A stretch of DNA of 8,817 nt from Chlamydiota bacterium (GTDB taxonomy: Bacteria > Chlamydiota > Chlamydiia > Chlamydiales > Criblamydiaceae): assembly GCA_021772365.1 (NCBI GenBank), contig JAJFMC010000107.1:1-8817 (forward strand), in the 5' to 3' direction. Positions 1-7,700 of the stretch are shown piece by piece (position 1 is the stretch's first letter; every line of letters starts with the position of its first letter). Under the pieces are notes generated by a model. The model saw nothing but the letters and a program-made list of their open reading frames with translations. It was not told the DNA's origin and did not search any database. The translations under genes and the position numbers were made by a program.

Positions 1-3000
1 TCGGGAGAAAATCCTTTCGAATAGGCATCTAGCCTATCTTTCAGGTAGCTATGCTCGTAGAGGTCTTTTTGTTGTCCAGCTTGTTGCAATACATTCAATT
101 CAACAAAATTCTTTTTTAAGAATGCCATGGATTTTGCCCAACTGTTAATATACGGCCGCCATTTTGGTTTGCTCAAACTCTTCATATCTCCACTGAGGAC
201 TAGAACAGGAAGTATGGCCTCCGTCAGGGATTTTTTAAGTTCATCGGTTAATGTGAAGTTACCGCTTTTGACGACCTCAGCATTTGGCTCCAATACCATG
301 AAGTAGGGAGGTTTATCTCTATCTAGGCCTTTTGTGAATTCCTTGAATTGTGAGGCTTCTTCCAGAGAAACCATCATGATTTTCCATGGATGTTTCTTAT
401 CATTAGGTTGATAAATAGCTACCACTTCGTAAAGGGGCTTTTGGTACCTATCAAGAAAACAAGAAACATTTTTGAAGGTATTCAAAAAATTCTTGGTGAC
501 GCAGACAGAATCGTCAAAAAGATTTGCATAGTGGTTAAATTTATCGGAGTTTTTGAGAAAGTCACTCAACGACCAAACAACAGGTGAAGAGGTTTTTCCA
601 TCTTTTTGCTCTGCAGGAGAAACAATTGGGAAGTTGGCTGTACGGACATCTTTTAATTGCCATTGAGTTTCTGTACGTTTTTCACATTGTCTTCCACCTA
701 CCGAGTAGAGTTCGAGTTCGACCTTTTGATCCTGTTCTTGTTCTTGCTGCTGTTCCTGGTTCACTTCTTGCTGAGTTGTCTGTTGCTGCTGTTGGACGAC
801 AAGAGACTCTTGGCCCCATGCCGAAGAAATGGGTGTATCGACCTTGTCAGGAAGGTTATCTATATTGTTTTTGATAATGGCTCGCAGCTCCGCAATAAGA
901 GCGCGTTTTTCCGGAGACAATTGAATCGTTGGATTGTTTGAGGAACTTGATGAAGAGTTGTTTTCCCTGAAAACGCATTGGATTTCATTTTGTTTAAGAA
1001 TTTTTGAGAAGTATTTGTTCAGCAGGAATTTGATGAACTCGAGTTTCGCTTGCTCACCTTTTTTGCCTGAGAATCTTGAATACATACTCTTCGTAAGTGT
1101 TCTTACAAAAAGTGGTCGGTGGGTATCGAATAATTCTTTTTCTTTTTGTTTCTCACCTTGGAGCATTTGGTTCATCACAAATTGCCTTGCAGCATTCTGT
1201 AGCTTCTGCTTCACTGATTTTAAGATATCGACTTCTTGCTGCATACTTTCGTTGTCATCGGCAAAAGGAACGAGATTCTGAATTTTCAATTCATCAGGCT
1301 TGATAGTTTGTCCTGTCTTTTTGGCAATATGCTCAACAATACCTTTTGGTACTACCGTCACAATACGCTGGTCATGCCAAATCTGTCGCATTCTCATTAC
1401 CCCTTGTAACCAATTTCTAATGGGCGTTTGTGAGTCGAATGTAACTACAGTTATGGCATCTTCCTGAAGTTTTGCATTTGCACCGGTGATACGACTGTGT
1501 GAGTAGTAGAAGAATAGTTCTTCTTTTTTAAGACCCGTCACAGATTGTATTGTCGAAGAATCGGTATTTGGTAATGTGATCACTTGATCGGAATGACTAC
1601 GGCGAATAAACTTCATGTCGTTAGTTTTATCATCCCAAAAGATTACACCTTTGACACCCCGCTTCAATTGGGTATTCTTTGTTGCATTGAAATACTTGGC
1701 GATATCTTTTGCGACTTTTTCACTACTTATACCCGTGAAAAGTGGTCCGATATCTATCAACGCCTTGAATTTCTCTGCATCTTGAGTAAGCTTATCATTA
1801 TCATAGAGGATCGAATCCATCATTGATGCGAACGATATGTTGTCATCGATGATTGCAACGCGGTCATTGTTATTTTTAATGACTGTGTTGAGAATTTTAA
1901 CCTTCGCTGCTTTGTCCGGAGCAACATGTACTCTTTCGTGGGCAAAGGTATCGATGTTTTCCAAAGTACCTGAGTACCCCTGTAGGGTGTTTCCTATTGA
2001 TGATAGGTTATGTGCATTATTTGTTACTTGTTCGATGAACTGTTCATATGTAGGCAGTACTTCATCGACGACGTAGTCGAGGACAATCCTCAGGGCTTTA
2101 GTATCACCACTGTTTATTTTTGTGGAAAATTTGATGAGATCGGAACTACTCAGCTCCATGATATTGCATCCCGTAGCTTCGAGGACTTTGTTCACTGTTG
2201 GAAGTGCATTTACATTCATTGGCTGACCCATTGAAATCCACTCATGTTCAGCCTTTAGCTTCAGCCTTTTAAATAAATCTTGCACCTGGTCATCACGTAA
2301 ACCTTTATAGATATACAGCTGTAAAGTACGGTTTACCATTTCCCACGGATCGGCGAATTGCGCATTTTCGTTAGGGGTGTTATTAGCGACATAAGGGATG
2401 GCGAATGTAGGGCCATTCGATAGTTTGGAGAGGCCGTAATGTTCATCGGATCTTTTCTTCCATGCAAGACTCAACCATTCATTGATTTGTTGTTTTAAGA
2501 GAATGATCATTTCTACTGCCTGACTTGCTTCGAGACTCTTGGTATCGTGAATTTTATGTAGGTCAATAGATTTGTCGTGCGGATTAATGATAAATAGGTA
2601 GAGTTTTTCAGCAATTTTTTGACTACTTTCTCCACTTTTTCCTTTGGAAAGGGTTTTCAAAATAAAAGCTAGCCTCTCTTTCCATTTATCGGTCTGAACA
2701 AGATGCTCACATATTTTCATAGTCAGCAAAGGTTTGATCTTTTTGTAATCGTCTTTTTTGATGTGGTGTTGTTTATTACCACGTAGATTCAGCCCTAGTT
2801 GTATTATTTCAGGATCCGTTGCTGCGATAAGAAACAGTTCTTTTATAAGGTCGCAACTATGAGGGGAAAGGGTTTCTGGTGTGCCAATGGGGAAATTCAA
2901 TTCTTTACGAACCTGTAGGATAGCATCGACTTCGTCGAATGTAATAACACTTTTCTCTTTGATTAGTAAAAGAATAGACTTCAACAGTTGCGTTGGTTGT

Positions 3001-4778
3001 TCAAGTTGATCGATATCCTTCTGTAAATTTGCTATTTCTATCTGGTTAATGTACTTATCAACGTTGTTTTTGCTTTTGGTTTCCTCGAGATTTGCATATT
3101 TTTTTGATAGCTGGTCGCGTGCTTCAAAATAACGGTTTTCTAATGCTTGTAGTGACTCTGGTGGTAGGATCACAAAGTTGCGATCTTGTATAGCATGAAT
3201 TAGCTGACGTTTGATGTATGCTAAATATTTTACGGTGAACTCTACTGGTGATCTTGTAAACTCAATCGTCGTCGCTTTCTGACCGAAGATGTTGTTAGAA
3301 CGGCGTTTGATATCTTGAGCATTTGTCGTGTACAGAGAGCGAGGAGCTACCATGATGGATAAATGATGACCATCAGCTTTCATTAAAGCAAGGAGCGTAC
3401 CCAACACTTCGGTTTTTCCTGCTCCCATCATTCTTTGCTTAAAGATATTTGGGTATGAACCCTGTTTATCTTTTCTGGTAAAGTCCGTGATATCTTCCAC
3501 TTGGTCTTTTCGTAAAGTATAACCCATAAAATATTCGAAGACTAATAACTCAGGATACTGTGCAATTTGATACTGCCGGGTGATAGTAAGGAGTTTTGCT
3601 AGTTCTTCCGGATTTTTCTGAGCGGACCGAATACGTTTATAATGGTTAGTATTAGTTTTTAGGATTAAATATTCTCCAACTAGAGAATGTAACTGCTGTA
3701 GTTCTCTCTTGCTAAGAATACTGTTCAATTTTAGGTAGCTATGTTCTTTTTTCTGAATGAAGGAGAGGATACAATCTCTAAGTCCCACTTGCTCTTTTTT
3801 TCTTCCTCGTATTGCAAGTTTGGCTTTCACCCTTTCCATAGACCCTTTCGGAGGGAGTTTTTGTGCAATTTCAAGGATTTCACTTTCCAATTTCTTGCAT
3901 TGAGCTTCTGTTTGGTTGATGAACACATCAACTTCTTGGACTATTTTATTAGGTTGACAAATCAACGCAGGCACAGACTGACTTGAAAGTTGTTTCACAG
4001 TATCGGGATAGTTCTTTAAAAGTTGTTCGTAGCGTTTACGTGAATACTTCTTACTCAACTCCACTTTGGGAATTGTAGTTAATTGTGAGTTTTTAGGAGC
4101 CTTCAGTTCGTAATAGACTGATGCTGTATTCTCTCCATCGAAAAAGTGATGGTTGATATCGTCTTTAATGTTTACTGAAAGGTCACTGTTACTCGCTAGT
4201 GATGAAGAATATTCAGACTCTTTTGTCGTTGTATGTTGAGAGGTACTACTATTTTGAGGAGTAATTTTTAAGGGGGATTTTTCACTCACAGCATTGTTTT
4301 GAATTGATTTTAGTATAGATTCGAACTCTTTATTTTTATTGTGAGAGTATCTTTCCCATTTTTCTGTCTGGTCAATTTTTTTAGCTCCTTCAGGAGAAAC
4401 GAGCATGTATTGTAAGAGGGTCTTTATGTGGCGGACTTGCTCTGATGTCACCTTTTCGAACTTACAGTCCCTCAAAATGTCAGCAACGAATGTACGATCT
4501 TTATCATTGTCACTTAACGCGAGCTTGTAAAGATAGGGAGCGATCTCTAAAAACAATTTCTCACCATGTCTAGTTCGGAGGTTCATCATTTTTTCGACTT
4601 CACTTCTGTAGCTTGTATCTTTGGATGATCCATAAATGTTTTTGATGAATGCAACTTTTTGTCTATTAATTTCATGTGAATCTGGAGGTGAATTATCAGA
4701 AAGCGAAGCATTACCTTGTACTTGAATTTCTTTATGACACAAGGCTCCCAACAACTGTCTATATCTAGTTTTGAGTTG
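1..4778 (-). CDS. Helicase-like core of a giant DUF3638/DUF3645-family protein, partial (C-terminus outside window)
   Basis: This uninterrupted frame of 1592 codons runs off the left edge. Counting from the first sense codon at 4778, residues 1-160 are helical and 161-203 are a Ser/Asn/Thr-rich linker. Residues 205-440 are helical and end in LLVFEYFMGYTLRKDQVEDI, which resembles the block preceding the P-loop. Walker A GAGKT is at 452-456, followed by LSIMVAPRSLYTTNAQD (motif Ia-like). The DEVD box is at 615-618 and a PY-A-N-TP-QF block (DUF3645-like) at 793-811. SRITGAN (motif V-like) ends at 1101 and QGVMRMRQ (motif VI-like, putative arginine finger) is at 1125-1132. A Gln-rich tract lies at 1329-1351. 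These motifs imply an NTP-driven, SF2-like enzyme; substrate and partners are unknown. The first in-frame ATG is at 4589, behind well-formed protein sequence. TTG codons at 4754, 4751 and 4742 lack properly spaced ribosome binding sites. I therefore take this as the continuation of the upstream frame, broken by a +1 shift, rather than a separate gene. Confidence 0.85.
726..794 (-). repeat. Gln/Glu-rich low-complexity tract
   Basis: Codons for residues 1329-1351 of the downstream frame encode 14 Gln in 23 residues, starting QQQQQTTQQEV and ending QEQEQDQ. CAA and CAG are mixed, so it is not a pure trinucleotide run. A charged EQE-type stretch occurs at a similar place after the helicase-like lobe in relatives I recall. 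It is probably a flexible or helical linker between the NTPase core and the C-terminal domain. Confidence 0.8.
1383..1514 (-). other. Motif V/VI-like segment of the C-terminal RecA-like lobe
   Basis: The segment runs FFYYSHSRITGAN (TGAN at 1487-1476, residues 1098-1101), then AITVVTFDSQTPIRNWLQ and GVMRMRQ (ending at 1383, residues up to 1132). The QGxMRMR pattern matches the Q-x(2)-R-x-R layout of SF2 motif VI and the QA.MRMRKL block I remember in DUF3638 proteins. Two arginines are present as candidate arginine fingers. Motif V is unusual: TGAN stands where GTD is expected. Confidence 0.68.
2346..2402 (-). other. DUF3645-like block (PY-A-N-TP-QF)
   Basis: AIPYVANNTPNENAQFADP lies at residues 793-811 of the downstream frame. 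I recall a comparable VPYRAKDxPSPRSEFxHPD block in the eukaryotic DUF3645 region. The shared pattern is PY-x-A-x-[DN]-[ST]-P-x(4)-[SA]-[EQ]-F-x(2)-P. Its role is unknown. Its position between the DExD box and the motif VI-like segment places it inside the NTPase core. Confidence 0.65.
2883..2945 (-). other. Walker B / DExD box with the family's EL..PIG tail
   Basis: The peptide ITFDEVDAILQVRKELNFPI followed by G carries DEVD at 2936-2925, residues 615-618. From memory, eukaryotic DUF3638 members have a similar DESDEIL...EL.YTIG block here, so both the acidic box and the trailing EL...IG support the family call. The spacing of about 160 residues from the P-loop is long for a simple helicase. 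It is filled by a helical, coiled-coil-like insert (ENRYFEARDQLSKKYANLEE and on). Confidence 0.8.
3402..3431 (-). other. Walker A (P-loop) motif MMGAGKTEVL
   Basis: The codons read MMGAGKTEVL; GAGKT occupies 3425-3411, residues 452-456 of the downstream frame. This fits the G-x-G-K-[TS] nucleotide-binding loop. The following hydrophobic stretch (LLALMKADG...LSIMVAPRSL) has the layout I associate with DUF3638, where a motif Ia-like APRSL follows the P-loop. The essential lysine and threonine are present, so the nucleotide site appears intact despite the broken reading frame upstream. Confidence 0.9.
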
Positions 4779-4781
4779 TTA
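4765..4781 (-). other. Probable frameshift junction splitting one giant gene
   Basis: On the minus strand the upstream frame reads ACA ACT CAA AAC TAG (TAG at 4767-4765), with further in-frame stops TAG at 4761-4759 and TAA at 4734-4732. The downstream frame, one base later, opens right after its own TAA at 4781-4779. Both frames are therefore open together only across 4778-4768, which includes an A4 run (T4 at 4769-4772 on the plus strand). Removing one A would give ...YRQLTTQTRYRQLLGALC..., a fused protein with at least 2931 visible residues. No classical +1 recoding signal is evident. What is seen is the two-frame overlap; that it is a mutation or an assembly error is inference. Confidence 0.72.
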
Positions 4782-7700
4782 GCTGCCTGTATTTAAATTC
4801 TCTATCAACTGGAGCTCTTCGTCTACATGTAGAAGAGAAGTTCTTTTCTAGTTTCGTTGTGGAATCAACCCTCAATCCTTCACTGACAGCTTTTCTTACA
4901 GAAAGGTATCGTTGGTATAGGTATGCTACTTTAGCACTAAATCGTGGTCGATTTGAAAGCTTATCAGGCCAGTAAGCTTGATCAAGCCAATATGCCTGCC
5001 AATGCTCGGGTGCTGCATAATGAGTATAAAGTGACTCAGTTTCCTTTAAATCAAAACTCGTAATTGTCGAGGGGTTGTTTCTAAAAAGATTGTCATTTCC
5101 TATCCACGCAGCATACAGCTTAATTGCTAAGGCATCGGGGACGTTGTCAGGGGACTCATCTTCACTTACAACCATCCATCCCAAAACCCTTAGCGTTTCT
5201 GGACTATATGGCTGCAAACTATGCGCCTCTTTTAGAAATACCATTGCCTGTTCATACTGCTTGTTCATGAGGCTGTGATATGCACAATACGCAAATTCAT
5301 AGGTCGATTGTGGTAGGAGGTTTCCTTCATTGTCTATTTCAATCGTCATACAGTTAATTTCGTGATCTGAACAATTTGAAGCAGTATCACTATACGTTAG
5401 TTTTGGCAGGATAACTTTAAGCTTTCCTTCTGCGTTTTCTATCACTAAAAACCGTTTCAATTGTGGAAATCCTACAACCTCTTGTCGACTACTGATAAAC
5501 CATTGGGGATCTTGCTCCCAATGTAATCGTGTGTTGGCTAAATTATTGGTACTGTGATCTTTCGAAGTGAATCGCATCATTTTCCCGTTGTGAGTGCTAT
5601 AACGTGTGAAATCGACCGTCACGTTTGCATCACTAACGTTTGAAATAGACTGTTTTGCTGAAATGTAATAGGGTTCCTCAAAGTGCGTTAAGCTAGTCCA
5701 CATAGAAGTCTTTGAAAGGTCGATGAAGGTGTTTGTTACATGTTCTTTAGAATGTGAGAAATCGTCTAGTAGTCCTTCTTGAGAAATACAAGCGACGACT
5801 TCATTTTTCTTGGCGTCGACAATTTTAACGTTTGTTTCCTCTTTGTTGTCGATCGATAGCCATGTACTATAATTTTGATGGTACGGGTGCTTCGCAAACG
5901 AAGGCCACCAGTCACAGTATTCCTCTTTCCCATCGATATGGGGTAGGCTTTCTTGTGGAATAAATACGTAAAGCCTTCCATCAAGTTCTTTTTCTATACG
6001 TACAACCTGTTCCTTTTGTCCATAGGACAATCCATCTGTTACAGCATAGTCATCATCAGAATCAGAAGAGCTGGATATCCCATATTCACCACAGACTTTT
6101 CCCTCAATTCTTCGACACGATCTGTAGATATGTATTTTAGCACCTTTTTCATCTTCAATGGTATATTTCACAGGGTTTTGGTTTGATGAAACAACGGCAT
6201 TACAAAACGGTTTTTCGCCAAACGCTTGCTTGTACATTTTATCAGTGTAAATAAGTTGGTAACCTTTTAGAGGAATTCCATTACATGTGATGACACCTGT
6301 AGCGACATTAACCCGATATTCGTTGTGGTGTTTATCTTTGTGAATGTATACAGGGTGGTGGTTTTCCCATTTTGCAGTTTTTGATAGAGAGATACCATAT
6401 AACTCCTCTAGCAATAAAGAAAGAGTACTGTTGTCCTGCTTCATGAATTCATAAATTGGTTGATTGTATTTACTTACAGTTTTATAGACGAGGTGTTTGA
6501 TATCTTGTAAATGGAGTTTTGTGATGAAAATTTGGGATCCTTGTTCACTTCTAATTTCGTAATTACAGAGATTTAAAGCTTTGAATAATTCGAGATGTTC
6601 TTCTTTTGTGATGGGTGGGTATGACTCGTAACTTATCGCAAGGATCATCGAAGCGTATAAATAGTTCTTTGTGTGATCTTTTTTCTTCTTCAACGCTTCT
6701 TCTTTGATGACTTCACGTAATTGATTTCGTAATTTCTCCACATGCGAGCAATCATTTATTTGTTTTTTCGCCTTTGAGCTTGATTCTCCAATATATGCCG
6801 TGTTCTTGTTTGATGAACTGGACGATACGGTTTTCATTTTGATGGACCCACTCAAATTATCATTAAAATCACTACCGGCATAAAAAGATTGAGTGTTCAA
6901 ATTGTCGATATGCGAGAAAAGACGGGTTTTCATATCCAGTAAGAATAAATATTTATCTAAAGCTGAGCTTTGTTCTTCCCTATTGAAATCATTAAGTCTT
7001 CGTGTTTTTCGACCAGCACCTCCATTCAAACTGTTTAGCTGCCATTGTGTTGTTTTTATCGCCTGGTCGAAGGCCTCTAACAGCTGTTTTGCAAGAAGGG
7101 GTTCATCCTTTAGGTTTAATGAGAGGGATTGATGATGAAATAGAGATAGTTTGAACCATGTCCGATTTTCCTTTCTCTCCAATTGTTCGAGGTGATTTTC
7201 CAAGTAATCTTTAAGAAGGTGCGTACTTAAATTAGGCTTGATGTTGGCATGAAAAACCAGTTCGCTCTTATTTTCCAATATAGAACTGTTCACATCCTTG
7301 TATGGAGAAAATAGCGACATATCGGCCGATGTTTCCCTTTCAATCAACTCGTGGGCCTTAGCACGAGAGGGTAGAGGTACCTTTGTCCTGCTTTTACCAG
7401 GCCACCAATCAGGAGCATAATTTTTAGTGTAAGTTAACTTCGGTTCAAATGCTATTCCAGGTTTCTTTTTGGGATTTATCCGGTGTGTGTTAGCACCACC
7501 AATTTTTTGTCCGAGCTTTATTTTTAAATATTTATTTTGATCTTGTCTATTAGTACGCATTTCCCACTCAATATTGAAAAAAGTTTCAGGCGTTAAGCGG
7601 TCATTATGTCTTATATTTGTTAGATCGATTTTTTGTAGTGTCGTTTCTTTTTCCCCAATCATCAATTCTGTCATGATCGCAAACTGATTCAATGAGTGGA

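Noticed and set aside
726..794. CAG/CTG-type microsatellite expansion
   Set aside because: Codons are mixed CAA/CAG and interrupted by GAA, GTG, AAC and GAT, so this is a biased protein tract rather than a simple DNA repeat.
390..4000. Plus-strand frames of 65-115 codons, e.g. at 390-587, 584-874, 934-1281, 1584-1826, 1837-2076 and 3741-3986
   Set aside because: All lie opposite the uninterrupted minus-strand helicase-core frame. Their translations are Phe/Leu/Ser/Cys-rich antisense shadows with no family resemblance or ribosome binding site.
4584..4589. ATG-ATG at 4589/4586 as the true start of a separate downstream gene
   Set aside because: There is no Shine-Dalgarno sequence in front of it, and about 63 codons of protein-like sequence precede it in the same open frame, so it is more likely internal.
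4768..4778. Programmed ribosomal frameshifting site
   Set aside because: The required shift is +1, but there is no prfB-like CUU-UGA context or upstream Shine-Dalgarno-like stimulator, and CAA-AAC does not re-pair well in the +1 frame.
4746..4791. Imperfect direct repeat encoding YRQL twice, 28 bases apart, on either side of the junction
   Set aside because: Only about 8 of 12 bases match. It is too short and diverged to support a duplication that caused the frameshift, so it is likely coincidence in a helical segment.
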